A DNA stretch of 15,963 nt from Proteobacteria bacterium UBA1844 (GTDB lineage Bacteria > Pseudomonadota > Gammaproteobacteria > Steroidobacterales > Woeseiaceae), in NCBI GenBank assembly GCA_002338615.1, contig DDIS01000156.1:1-15963 (forward strand). Reading direction: 5' to 3'. The translations under genes and the position numbers were made by a program. This document shows positions 7,025-14,816 of the stretch, piece after piece. A model generated the notes under the pieces. The model was not told the DNA's origin, ran no database searches, and saw only the letters and a list, made by a program, of their open reading frames with translations. How positions within the stretch are numbered: the stretch's first letter is position 1; each line of letters begins with the position of its first letter.

Positions 7025-8320
7025 ATGGATTTAGCCTCGGCGGGTCTCAAACAACAAGCCTTTCGTACGCATGGCAAGCCATTGTGTACCGTGTCCTATG
7101 CGTCACACGCCGCTGGTCTGCAGGTCCTCGAGGACGCTAGCACGGCAGCGATCGGGATCAGCCTGTTACAGGGTCCGTCCTTGTCGGGCAAGACGACCTT
7201 GATTCGGGAGTTTATCAGTCGGGTACCGGAAGACTGTTCTGTTGCGGTCATAGACGGCGCCGGCCTGAACACGACGACACTTCTTGAAACTCTCTTGCGC
7301 CAGTTTGGCTACTCGGTTGACTTCAATTCGACGACGGAACTTTTTGCTATGCTGCGCGTGTTTGCGACGCAGCAAGCGTCCTCGCACCGCGCACCGGTCA
7401 TTATCGTTGAAAATGCGCATGCTCTGAATCCCAGCTCCGCACTCATTATTCGCGAACTTGCGGCGCTCAAGGCTCGCCAATCGACTGCCAGCGCAATTAA
7501 AATGGTACTTGCGAGCGATCGCTCGTTGCGTCCGTTCATCGAATGTCCGGACTATGGTTTTGCGGATTTGAGAGTCAATGCAGATTTTCACCTGCGGCCT
7601 ATGAGCATGGAAGATGCCAGTCGCTATTTGCACGGCAAATTGCGCGCTGCTGGTTCGGAAAAGCCGCAGTACATATTTCCCTTGTCGGTATGTGATGAGT
7701 TATGGCGTGCCTCGGCGGGTTGGCCCGGTATCCTGGACCGGGTTGCGCTTCTGGCGCTGGCAAAGGCCGAGCAACTGCCCATATCCATGGCGTGTATTAC
7801 GAGGCCTGCACTACCAGTGGGCACCTGGTCTGCGCGCGCCACTGACGAATTATCGCGCAATCCGCCAGAACCTCCGATGTTGCTGCTGTCCGGGAATGGC
7901 CAGCTGTTACAGCAGGTGTCACTGGAGAAGTCCCGCTTCCTGATCGGGCGCTCCGAGCACAACGACCTGTGCATAGACAGCCGATTTATCAGTCGGCATC
8001 ATCTATTGCTGGTCCAGAATGGCGCATCAACGCTGATGATGGATTTGAACAGCAGCAATGGCACCAGCGTCAACTCGCGTCGGGTATCGAATCAGGTCCT
8101 CATGCACGACGATATCATCACCATCGGCCAGCACCGGATAAAATTCCGTGACCCGTATGCAATGTATCGCCGCAATGTGGAAACGCCCGACTTTGCCGAT
8201 ACCGCGATAATGAAAACACTCGAGGACATGCGCGCGCTGCTTAGCGGTGAGAATACGGAAACCTTTCCGGCGCCTTCGGAGAACCTGCCAACGCTGGGAG
8301 AGTTCAAGAATCAGGCGTAA
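7025..8320 (+). CDS. ExeA/TniB-like P-loop ATPase fused to a C-terminal FHA domain
   Basis: The 431-residue protein is predicted cytoplasmic, with no signal peptide or membrane helix. The N-terminal half (about residues 20-250) resembles AAA ATPases of the ExeA/GspA and TniB type. It has a Walker [10 protein letters not shown] (50-58, Lys at 56) and a Walker B-like strand VIIVENAH (125-132), in which the usual Asp-Glu pair is replaced by Glu129-Asn130. The C-terminal part (about 300-375) is a well-formed forkhead-associated domain with GRS (308-310), SRHH (323-326) and NSSNGT (342-347), the residues that bind phosphothreonine. A short acidic tail of about 50 residues ends the protein. The ATG at 7025 has only a weak ribosome binding site. 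The gene is alone on its strand and its stop overlaps the tdk stop. ExeA ends in a peptidoglycan-binding domain; here an FHA domain takes that place. The cellular role is unknown. Transport, pilus or transposition roles known for relatives cannot be transferred safely. Confidence 0.85.
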   Translation: MDLASAGLKQQAFRTHGKPLCTVSYASHAAGLQVLEDASTAAIGISLLQGPSLSGKTTLIREFISRVPEDCSVAVIDGAGLNTTTLLETLLRQFGYSVDFNSTTELFAMLRVFATQQASSHRAPVIIVENAHALNPSSALIIRELAALKARQSTASAIKMVLASDRSLRPFIECPDYGFADLRVNADFHLRPMSMEDASRYLHGKLRAAGSEKPQYIFPLSVCDELWRASAGWPGILDRVALLALAKAEQLPISMACITRPALPVGTWSARATDELSRNPPEPPMLLLSGNGQLLQQVSLEKSRFLIGRSEHNDLCIDSRFISRHHLLLVQNGASTLMMDLNSSNGTSVNSRRVSNQVLMHDDIITIGQHRIKFRDPYAMYRRNVETPDFADTAIMKTLEDMRALLSGENTETFPAPSENLPTLGEFKNQA

Positions 8321-8889
8321 AAAAGCGCTTTGAAGTGCTTGCGACACAAAGACACGTATTTGTCATTGCCGCCAATTTCGATTTGTGAGCCCTGCTGTAC
8401 CACGTTGCCCTCCGCGTCCATGCGTATAACCATGGTCGCTTTGGCGCCACACTCGCATATGGCTTTCAGTTCCTTGAGATTGTCTGCCCAGGCCAGCAGA
8501 TACTTGCTGCCTTCGAAGGGTTCTCCCTGGAAGTCGGTGCGCAATCCGTAGGCCAGTACCGGAATTTTGAGTCTGTCGGTGATTTCGCCAAGCTGAAATA
8601 CCTGCTCGCGCGTCAAAAACTGCGCCTCGTCGATAAGCACACAATGCAGTTGCTTTTCTTGCAGAACCTGCTCGACTAATTCGAGCAGATCATCGTCACG
8701 ACTGAATATCTGCGCCTCGGTCTCGAGACCGATTCGCGACGTGACACGACCGACTCCGTAGCGATCATCCACCGACGGTGCCAGCACCAGGGTATTCATG
8801 CCGCGTTCTCGGTAGTTGTAACTGGATTGCAACAGCGCGGTCGATTTACCGGCATTCATCGAGGAGTAGTAGAAGTAGAGTTTCGCCAT
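8311..8889 (-). CDS. tdk: Thymidine kinase (type II, Tdk)
   Basis: Tdk phosphorylates thymidine to dTMP with ATP in the pyrimidine salvage pathway. The 192-residue protein has a P-loop SSMNAGKST (9-17), the catalytic-base region LIDEAQFL with E88, and the lasso region YGLRTDF (about 114-120). A zinc site is formed by C145, C147 (CECG), C182 and H185 (CRKH). Length and motifs match the bacterial type II enzyme. The ATG at 8889 is the natural start, with a weak AGG upstream. The gene converges on the ATPase-FHA gene, the two 3' ends sharing 10 bp (8311-8320), so no terminator separates them. It may be co-transcribed with the small gene 81 nt upstream. Confidence 0.96.
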   Translation of the reverse strand: MAKLYFYYSSMNAGKSTALLQSSYNYRERGMNTLVLAPSVDDRYGVGRVTSRIGLETEAQIFSRDDDLLELVEQVLQEKQLHCVLIDEAQFLTREQVFQLGEITDRLKIPVLAYGLRTDFQGEPFEGSKYLLAWADNLKELKAICECGAKATMVIRMDAEGNVVQQGSQIEIGGNDKYVSLCRKHFKALFYA

Positions 8890-8970
8890 GTGCCTATTCT
8901 GGCACCACGGCGAGGGACTTGCATCCTGCCAATTTATCGGGCAAGCAAGGTAGGTCGCGTGCGGGTATGG

Positions 8971-9210
8971 TTACGGCGCTGGCACCTGCTTGCGTGGAAA
9001 GTGCAGCAATTTTCCCAGTTTGTGCCGTAAGCCGCGACCTGGGTTCGTAGCACGACAATCAGCACACAGGTTAGTGATTGGCCGCTGCTTCGCGATAATT
9101 TGCGGCACAGGCGTCACCTTGCCTGCGCGCAAACAGCAACTGCAGATAACGAGATTGCTGAGATTGTTGAGCAATCGATAGTCGACTTTTTCACGGACAA
9201 GGGTTGCCAT
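8971..9210 (-). CDS. Candidate small zinc-ribbon-like protein, 79 aa
   Basis: I do not recognise this gene. The 79-residue frame from the ATG at 9210 has a GGGAG ribosome binding site about 7 nt upstream and codon use like its neighbours (CTC, CTG, CGC, GTC common). The product is basic, with no signal peptide or membrane helix. C23-x2-C26 and C49-x2-C52 form a CxxC-x22-CxxC arrangement as in four-cysteine zinc ribbons, with an additional Cys at 25. The C-terminus (about 58-79) is rich in Arg, Lys and Pro. It lies upstream of tdk on the same strand. The two spaced CxxC pairs, the ribosome binding site and the otherwise unexplained 458-bp gap between tdk and the next gene support it. The alternative is non-coding spacer. 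Confidence 0.5.
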   Translation of the reverse strand: MATLVREKVDYRLLNNLSNLVICSCCLRAGKVTPVPQIIAKQRPITNLCADCRATNPGRGLRHKLGKLLHFPRKQVPAP

Positions 9211-9284
9211 GTCGGGCTCCCGTTCAAAATCAGACTCAATTGTCCGCCGTTGCGGCTGCTACGCCTATCATTGCCCTCTGAATC

Positions 9285-9300
9285 GTTAAAAAGTGTTAAC
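9285..9300. promoter_or_regulatory. Perfect dyad GTTAA-N6-TTAAC
   Basis: GTTAA (9285-9289) and TTAAC (9296-9300) form an inverted repeat with a 6-bp spacer, about 75-90 bp upstream of the small minus-strand gene at 8971-9210. The form is that of a dimeric regulator site. Chance occurrence cannot be excluded. The remaining bases of the gap 9211-9347 show nothing else. Confidence 0.25.
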
Positions 9301-9347
9301 CAGTCGACACCAGGAGTGTGCGCTGGTTCGAAGTTCTGCGCGCGCCT

Positions 9348-9863
9348 TTACTTCAGCCGTTTAACCCGAATGCGGCGCTTCTCACTCGGAATGAGCAGCT
9401 TGTATCCGAATCCGTCCTTTTCAATAACAACTTCAAAATCGCAATCATCCAGATTGAGGCGACCACTGTTCGACTGGCCCCAGATTTGTCCATTGTCAAA
9501 GTAGAAATAGGTGCGCCGCGTCCTGGAGTTAAACTCGCATGCGGTAAGTTTTCCGGCATAGCGCTCCGAATCGTCTTCGGCCGTTTTTGCGACTGCGGAC
9601 CTGGCGACATCGTCCGTCAGTGGAGCTGCGCCGTTGGATACCACAGCCGCATCCGCCGGAATTGGCGCGGTTGGGGGATTTACAAGGCCGGCTGCCAGCG
9701 TATCGAAACAGGCCAGGCGCTGTTCGCTGTCGTCCAGTTCACCGCATCTTTGTACTTCTGCGGCGAGTGCCGGTTCGTCACCGGCATTCGTCGAGCCGTC
9801 GGCAAGGACCAGGTTACCCACGCCTGTTATTGCCAGAGCCACGATAAACCGAAATGTATTCAT
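9348..9863 (-). CDS. Exported hypothetical protein with RLACFD motif
   Basis: The 171-residue product begins with a signal peptide (about residues 1-22, ending in NLVLADG) and is predicted to act in the periplasm. Near the N-terminus it has a C-x8-RLACFDTLA segment, a pattern seen in small exported proteins including the type VI secretion-associated VasI group. No type VI genes are in the window, so that role is not claimed. The C-terminal part (about 103-171) alternates hydrophobic and charged residues (YFYFDNGQIWGQSNSGRL, then a basic end RRIRVKRLK), suggesting a small beta domain. Its four cysteines could form disulfides. The ATG at 9863 is chosen because the longer frame to 9956 runs into the tRNA gene. 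The ribosome binding site is poor. The gene starts 65 nt after the tRNA and could be read through from it. Confidence 0.75.
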   Translation of the reverse strand: MNTFRFIVALAITGVGNLVLADGSTNAGDEPALAAEVQRCGELDDSEQRLACFDTLAAGLVNPPTAPIPADAAVVSNGAAPLTDDVARSAVAKTAEDDSERYAGKLTACEFNSRTRRTYFYFDNGQIWGQSNSGRLNLDDCDFEVVIEKDGFGYKLLIPSEKRRIRVKRLK

Positions 9864-9928
9864 CAAAATTGACACGCTGTGGCCTAAGGTTTGGCTGAAG
9901 TCTATAGACAGACATAAATCGCAATTAT

Positions 9929-10015
9929 TGGTGCCCAGAGTGGGACTCGAACCCACACGACCTTTCGGTCAACGGATTTTAAGTCCGTTGCGTCTACCAG
10001 TTCCGCCATCCGGGC
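9929..10015 (-). tRNA. tRNA-Leu (anticodon UAA)
   Basis: The minus strand reads from GCCCGGA at 10015 to TCTGGGC-A-CCA ending at 9929, with the CCA encoded. The acceptor stem pairs over 7 bp with one G-U. The anticodon arm is ACGGA-CTTAAAA-TCCGT, giving anticodon TAA (UAA) for leucine. A long variable arm (TGACCGAAAGGTCGT) marks class II, and the T loop GGTTCGAGTCC is canonical. Length is 87 nt with CCA. The gene stands alone between mprF and an exported-protein gene. Confidence 0.97.
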
Positions 10016-10074
10016 TGATGCGATCAAAACTTGAGGCTGGCGGCGGATTCGCCGATTGCCACACAGGCTTGTAG

Positions 10075-10090
10075 AACAGGATCTCCTGTT
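10075..10090. promoter_or_regulatory. Perfect 7-bp dyad upstream of tRNA-Leu
   Basis: AACAGGA (10075-10081) and TCCTGTT (10084-10090) form a perfect inverted repeat separated by 2 bp, 60 bp upstream of the tRNA-Leu 5' end and about 115 bp after the mprF stop. It could be an operator or a weak hairpin. The absence of a T-run on either side argues against an intrinsic terminator. The rest of the 190-bp gap 10016-10205 shows no ORF and no convincing promoter boxes. Confidence 0.25.
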
Positions 10091-10205
10091 CATTTCGGCA
10101 CGGTTAATACAATATTTGCCACAAGAACTGAGTTGCGCAAGCTTACTTTGTTCGTCCGGAAACCTCTACACCTTTTGCCGATACGCAACCTCAATTGGGG
10201 TCGTT

Positions 10206-12791
10206 TCACTTGCCGATGATCCTTGTGACACCACCGGAGATCAATCGAGATACATCAAGCAATGCCAACGGCACACTGGCCCAGCCCGATGGGCAGGCCA
10301 GGTAACGTGCCTCCCAATGCGGCCCAAACTTTTCCTTGTAGCGACGAAGTCCCTCGAAATTATAAAACCTCTCGCCGTGCGTAAAAATGACGTGACCCGT
10401 TTTATGCCATAACGGCGCCAATGCACGCCGTTCCATCCCCGACAATGGCGCCATACCCAAACTAAACCAGAGATAGCTCCTGGCGGCACTCCACAGCATC
10501 AACTCCGTGAACAAAAAGTCCATTACGCCCTTGGGCGCATTGCGATCGTAGCGCATGATGTCAATGGACAGCTCGGCCGCGGCCGGCGCCGGCCAAAGGT
10601 TGGCGAAGGCGACGATCTCGTTGTTGACTCGGACTACCGCACAATCGAAATTCGCAATATAGGCTGCGGAAAACGAGCCGAGTGAAAACCCCTTCTCCGC
10701 GGTTGATTTGTCGGCCAGCCAACTGTCAGATACGCGGCGAAGGTCCGGAACAATACGCTCAACTGCTGCACGTGGCACGACTTCGAAAACCGCGCCGCCC
10801 TTTCTCACACGATTCAGGGCCTGTCGGAGTTCTGCCCGATGGCTCCCTTCCAGCGTAAAATCGGAAAGAGGTACCCTTGCGTCTTCGCCCAGCTTGGCAA
10901 GAACCAGGCCTAGATCAACGTAAAGTGACAACGACCTGTCGGATACCTGGTAAAACACGACGCGCCCATCGTAGCGATCCACAAGTTCACGAAACGCCCA
11001 GACCAATTCCGCATGATATTGCTCCGGTCCAACCGGGTCTCCCATCGCAATCCAGCTATCGCCGGCGACCTGGTACATGATGAACGCGCGTCGATCGTCC
11101 GACCACAAAAAACGCTTGTCGCCAAGTAATGCAAGATTGGCCGACGTGTTGTGCGCAGATGTTAAAACCTCAAGGATCTGCTCAGCTGGTTCGGCGTCGA
11201 TTTCCGGCATTGTGGCCCGGGAAAGACTGTGAAAGAGCTTCCAAAGTGCGAACGCCATCGCGGCAACGGTGGTGACGACGCTGGCGCGCAGCATGCGTGG
11301 AGCCTCGGCGTCCACCGCGAACTGCCACCATAACTTGTCCGAATACTGAACATCACGAAAACTGACGAAACCGACCCAGGTAGCAAAGCACAACGCAAGT
11401 ACCACGGCTGCCGCCCAACGCGTCGAAAAACGCTGCGCGGCCACACTGCCCGTTCGATAAAACTCGTCGCGGGCGAGCCAAAGCACTAGCAAAATGCACC
11501 CCAACACCAGAGCTTCTTCATAGTCGAGGCCTTTGAGCAGTGACATACCCATGCCCAGCAGCAATGCAAACACGCCGGTCAAATAGGCGCCGTGCAAACG
11601 CCGGAAAAGTCCGCGAGCGAGGATAAGCAATGCCAAACCAACTACGCTCCCGGTAAGGTGCGAGAGCTCCAATACAGCAAGCGGTAGTTCGCGGCTGATC
11701 AAGAGTAGCCGCGATTCGATAGCGGGGCTTGCGCCGGAGATCAATAGCACGATGCCTGCCAGAAAAACGGCGGCGCCGATAACTTGCGGCGCAATCCCGG
11801 ACAGCCATTTGCGTACAATATCGCTCGAGCGCTTTATAGTGTCGGTGTGCTGATGCGAGACGTGACTTGCCAGCAGCACCAACGCAAACCCCAAAGGCAG
11901 CACATAATAGACGAGTCGATATACGATCATCGTGCCCAGCATCACGGCGGTTTCAACGTGGGGAAATGCAGCAACCATCACCGCTTCGAATACGCCGATA
12001 CCGCCGGGCACGCTGCTCGCAACGCCGACACCCATCGCAATAAGGTAAATACCAAGAAATGGAATGAATCCCATGTCGAGGCCAGGCGCAAGCAGAATAT
12101 AAAGTGATGCACAGGCAAACGAAATATCCAGTACCGATACGGCAATTTGCGCGATTGCAAAACGGGGACGCGGAATCGGGATGCGCAGATGTCGAAAAGT
12201 AATCGGTGCCTGGCGCAAGAATGATACGGCGAGGTATGCAAGCGGGAACAGCAATAATCCAATCCCGCCAATGGTAAAAGCTTCTGGCGGAAACCAATGC
12301 ACTGTTGTTTCCGAAACGGGTACTAGCAAGAATGCGACACCGAGCAAAGCCGACACGCCGACAGCAAATGTGAGTGTCACGAACGCAATAATTCGAGCGA
12401 TGTCGCCCGCCGCGAGTCCCGCGAGCGTATACATCCGGTAACGAATCGCGCCGCCTGTCAATGTCACAAAGCCAACGTTGTGACCGACCGCAAAAGCCAT
12501 GAACGAGATCAGCGCGGAGCGCCAGTACGGAAAGCTCTTCCCCAGATAGCGCAGTGCCATGGCGTCATAGACAGTCAATACCAGGTACCCGCAGCCAGCG
12601 AACAACACCGCGAGAAGCAATGCGAACAAAGGTATTGACTGCACATGGTCTACAATTTCCGCGCGCGACAGTCCGGCGAGCTCGCGGTGCAAAAGCCACA
12701 AAGCGACCAGCAGCATCGCGATACTGACGATTGGACCAAGCAGTGACGTGAGTCGTTTCAGAGTTGCTGAACCTGAGAATGTGACGGACAC
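10206..12791 (-). CDS. mprF: Bifunctional aminoacyl-phosphatidylglycerol synthase/flippase MprF
   Basis: MprF transfers an amino acid (lysine or alanine) from aminoacyl-tRNA to phosphatidylglycerol and moves the product across the membrane, lowering surface charge and giving resistance to cationic peptides and acid. In numbering from the upstream GTG at 12818 (870 residues), the flippase half has about 14 helices. Its features include GHNVGFVTLTGGAIRYR (112-128) and SSVPGGIGVFEA (268-279). The C-terminal cytosolic synthase domain (about 540-860) has GDKRFLWSDD (566-575), FSLGMAPLSG (785-794) and FYNFEGLRRYKEKFGPHWEARYLA. GTG at 12791 is preferred because GAGGA lies 8 nt before it; GTG at 12818 has no such site and would be almost leaderless from a CATAAT box at 12827-12832. 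The lipid specificity (Lys or Ala) cannot be read from sequence by eye. Divergent neighbours are an unknown membrane protein and an ATP-grasp protein. Confidence 0.93.
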   Translation of the reverse strand: MSVTFSGSATLKRLTSLLGPIVSIAMLLVALWLLHRELAGLSRAEIVDHVQSIPLFALLLAVLFAGCGYLVLTVYDAMALRYLGKSFPYWRSALISFMAFAVGHNVGFVTLTGGAIRYRMYTLAGLAAGDIARIIAFVTLTFAVGVSALLGVAFLLVPVSETTVHWFPPEAFTIGGIGLLLFPLAYLAVSFLRQAPITFRHLRIPIPRPRFAIAQIAVSVLDISFACASLYILLAPGLDMGFIPFLGIYLIAMGVGVASSVPGGIGVFEAVMVAAFPHVETAVMLGTMIVYRLVYYVLPLGFALVLLASHVSHQHTDTIKRSSDIVRKWLSGIAPQVIGAAVFLAGIVLLISGASPAIESRLLLISRELPLAVLELSHLTGSVVGLALLILARGLFRRLHGAYLTGVFALLLGMGMSLLKGLDYEEALVLGCILLVLWLARDEFYRTGSVAAQRFSTRWAAAVVLALCFATWVGFVSFRDVQYSDKLWWQFAVDAEAPRMLRASVVTTVAAMAFALWKLFHSLSRATMPEIDAEPAEQILEVLTSAHNTSANLALLGDKRFLWSDDRRAFIMYQVAGDSWIAMGDPVGPEQYHAELVWAFRELVDRYDGRVVFYQVSDRSLSLYVDLGLVLAKLGEDARVPLSDFTLEGSHRAELRQALNRVRKGGAVFEVVPRAAVERIVPDLRRVSDSWLADKSTAEKGFSLGSFSAAYIANFDCAVVRVNNEIVAFANLWPAPAAAELSIDIMRYDRNAPKGVMDFLFTELMLWSAARSYLWFSLGMAPLSGMERRALAPLWHKTGHVIFTHGERFYNFEGLRRYKEKFGPHWEARYLACPSGWASVPLALLDVSRLISGGVTRIIGK

Positions 12792-12856
12792 CTTCTGTTT
12801 CCTCTGCGCAACGACCACCTGCGGGTATTATGTTCGATTCTCTGCATAGCGCTACC

Positions 12857-12885
12857 TTGACACCAGTAGAGCCTTACATCACATT
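12857..12885 (+). promoter_or_regulatory. Candidate sigma-70 promoter for the 13004-14816 genes
   Basis: A perfect -35 box TTGACA (12857-12862) is followed after 17 bp by CACATT (12880-12885), a weak -10 matching at three of six positions. Transcription would begin near 12892 and leave about 110 nt of leader before the TTG at 13004. It lies in the 185-bp divergent gap with mprF, so the two transcription units may share regulation. Confidence 0.35.
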
Positions 12886-13003
12886 AAACGCCGGAAGTCG
12901 CCGAGGCCACAAGATTGTCAGCCATCCCCGCTTTTCATGCGTACATTCGGCAACTGGTGCGCAGCGACCGTTGTACGCTGTCGGCTAACGACGGCAGTAT
13001 TCG

Positions 13004-13693
13004 TTGAGTATTTCACTTAAGCCTGAGCGATTTGCCTGTGTCCTGGGCAGCTTGTTCGGGCTACTGCTCCTGGCTCATTGCATCGGACTTTATCTCAGAT
13101 TCGGCCTTGGTCTTGAGCACACCTACGGATTTTTCCGACTATTTAATTTCGGCGTTGAGCAAAACGTGCCGACATTATTCGCAACGCTGCTGCTGCTGGC
13201 GAATGCGTTTATGTTCTTTCTCCTCTACCGGGTTGGCGAGGCCGCCTCATTCGCGAACCTGGTTTGGTTGTTATTGGCCACGGTTTTCTGCTTCCTGGCG
13301 ATCGACGAGTTCGCCGCCCTGCACGAGCGCCTGATTCAGCCAGTCCGGGAACGGCTCGATGTCGGTGGCTACCTGTATTTTGCGTGGATCATTCCGTATG
13401 CAGTGGCTGTGATCGCCCTCGCAGTCCTGGTAGCCGTTCCGATCTGGCGACTCGGCTGGCGCTACCGACTTCTGTTCGGCGCAGCAGGCTTGTTCTATCT
13501 GGGTGGCAGCGTCGGTGTAGAAATGCTCGGTGGAAAATATTATGAGGCGAACCAGCAACAGGCAGACCTGAAGTATCGCTTGTTTCAAACGGTTGAGGAG
13601 TCTTTCGAGTTCACGGGCCTTATCGTCCTGATCTACACGTTACTCGACCTGTTAAAAAGCCGCACCGACAAGGTGACGGTAAGGCTGTTGTAG
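13004..13693 (+). CDS. Uncharacterised six-helix integral membrane protein
   Basis: The 229-residue protein has about six helices (near 11-31, 55-75, 82-100, 125-145, 157-175, 203-217). I can name no family with a known function. Polar residues gather at helix ends: E52 in EQNVPT, DEFAALHE (D101, E102, H107, E108), E173 in VGVEMLGG, and E198, E199, E202 in VEESFEFTG. As recalled, related uncharacterised bacterial membrane proteins share the E-x-N-x-P-T and DE-x4-HE patterns. Such a set could bind metal within the membrane, as in membrane hydrolases, but this is inference. The start is a TTG at 13004: an in-frame TAA stops the frame 18 nt upstream, no ATG or GTG lies near, and no strong ribosome binding site is visible. 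The gene ends 7 nt before the ATP-grasp gene, so the two form an operon divergent from mprF. Confidence 0.8.
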   Translation: MSISLKPERFACVLGSLFGLLLLAHCIGLYLRFGLGLEHTYGFFRLFNFGVEQNVPTLFATLLLLANAFMFFLLYRVGEAASFANLVWLLLATVFCFLAIDEFAALHERLIQPVRERLDVGGYLYFAWIIPYAVAVIALAVLVAVPIWRLGWRYRLLFGAAGLFYLGGSVGVEMLGGKYYEANQQQADLKYRLFQTVEESFEFTGLIVLIYTLLDLLKSRTDKVTVRLL

Positions 13694-13700
13694 CAAGACC

Positions 13701-14816
13701 ATGCCTGCCAATGTCCGTAGTTTGGTTCGGTGTGCACGGCTCATGCGCCAACATGTCGCAACCATTCGTGCACTTATAACGGATCCGATGCTCTCGCAAT
13801 CCTACTATCCGGAGCACGAGAGGAAATCGAAACTGGCAGTTCTCGTCGATTTGATCGGACCGTGGCTTCGCTATGGAGAGGTGAACACCTATTACTATTT
13901 GTACGGCCTGGACAGGCTCGATGCCAATAAGAAGGACATTTTACCGTACAGTTTGTTTCGGACCTTGCGCGACTCGAGAAATCTCCGGCCCACCGACTTG
14001 CCCGCCTACAGTGGTACGTCATACAACTTTATATGCGTGCTTCGGGATAAGTTTTTATTCTCGACATTTGCGGCCGGGCTTGGGATTCCGGCCAGCAAGA
14101 GTCTCGCTATTTGCTCGCGCGACTCTGTGTTCTGGATACGCACGGGACAGCGGATGCCACTGGAGCAGCTCCTCGACGATACGTCGCTGAACATCGATGG
14201 AATGGTCAAGCCTATTGACGGCATCATGGGGTCGAACGTATTTCCGATGAAGGTCATCGACGGCCGCTTATACATCGACGGCGTGAAGGCATCGATCGAC
14301 GACCTACGCACCCGGCTAACAAGGCGACACCTTCTGGATGTGCGGATCAAACAACACACGGACATCGCAGAACTTCATCCATGGTCGATAAACACGCTAC
14401 GGCTCGTCACTTTCAATCAAGGTGGCCACGTTGAGTTATTGTCTTCTACATTCAGAATCGGAACTGGCCGCCGGCCTACTGACAATTGGTCGGCGGGTGG
14501 TATCCTGATAGCCGTCGACCCCGGGTCGGGCACCACGCGAGGCGACGGCTACTTGAAACCTTCATACGGGCAGCGTGTCCGGCGGCACCCGGATACCGGT
14601 ATTGAACTGGAAGGCCTGGCGATCCCAAACTACGACCGCGCTGTGGCAACCGTGCTGCGTCTACACACCCATCTGCCAGGCTTGCACTCGATTGGTTGGG
14701 ACGTCGCGATCACGCCAGACGGACCGGTGGTCATCGAAGGTAACGACGATTGGGATGGAGCCGTACCGATGGCGGTGGAGCCAGGCTTTCGGCAGAGATT
14801 AATGCGGATGTATTGA
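13701..14816 (+). CDS. ATP-grasp protein, sugar-transfer-associated type
   Basis: The 371-residue cytosolic protein resembles the sugar-transfer-associated ATP-grasp group, whose members often accompany polysaccharide or surface-glycan genes. No substrate is known here. Visible parts are a helical N-terminal region (1-110), a first ATP-grasp lobe with LRDKFLF (K117) and a VKP strand (K170), HPWSINTLRLVTF (226-238), NWSAGGI (262-268), and the C-terminal metal and ATP strand GWDVAITPDGPVVIEGNDDWD (332-352, with E346 and N348 as likely Mg-binding residues). ATP-grasp enzymes activate a carboxylate as acyl phosphate and join it to an amine or thiol. The ATG at 13701 follows the previous stop by 7 nt, pointing to one transcript with the membrane protein. 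It is complete in length. Confidence 0.82.
   Translation: MPANVRSLVRCARLMRQHVATIRALITDPMLSQSYYPEHERKSKLAVLVDLIGPWLRYGEVNTYYYLYGLDRLDANKKDILPYSLFRTLRDSRNLRPTDLPAYSGTSYNFICVLRDKFLFSTFAAGLGIPASKSLAICSRDSVFWIRTGQRMPLEQLLDDTSLNIDGMVKPIDGIMGSNVFPMKVIDGRLYIDGVKASIDDLRTRLTRRHLLDVRIKQHTDIAELHPWSINTLRLVTFNQGGHVELLSSTFRIGTGRRPTDNWSAGGILIAVDPGSGTTRGDGYLKPSYGQRVRRHPDTGIELEGLAIPNYDRAVATVLRLHTHLPGLHSIGWDVAITPDGPVVIEGNDDWDGAVPMAVEPGFRQRLMRMY

Noticed and set aside
7025..8320. Transposition helper (TniB/TnsC) of a Tn7-like element
   Set aside because: No transposase, terminal repeats, target duplication or cargo genes are visible, and the gene sits between housekeeping genes. The ATPase similarity alone is not enough.
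9902..10093. Minus-strand frame of 63 codons with MAELVDATDLKSV
   Set aside because: This is translated tRNA-Leu sequence, a common false gene call.
13701..14816. D-Ala-D-Ala ligase or glutathione synthase as the ATP-grasp identity
   Set aside because: The N-terminal region and the NWSAGGI and HPWSINTLR motifs fit the sugar-transfer-associated group better than these well-known ligases.
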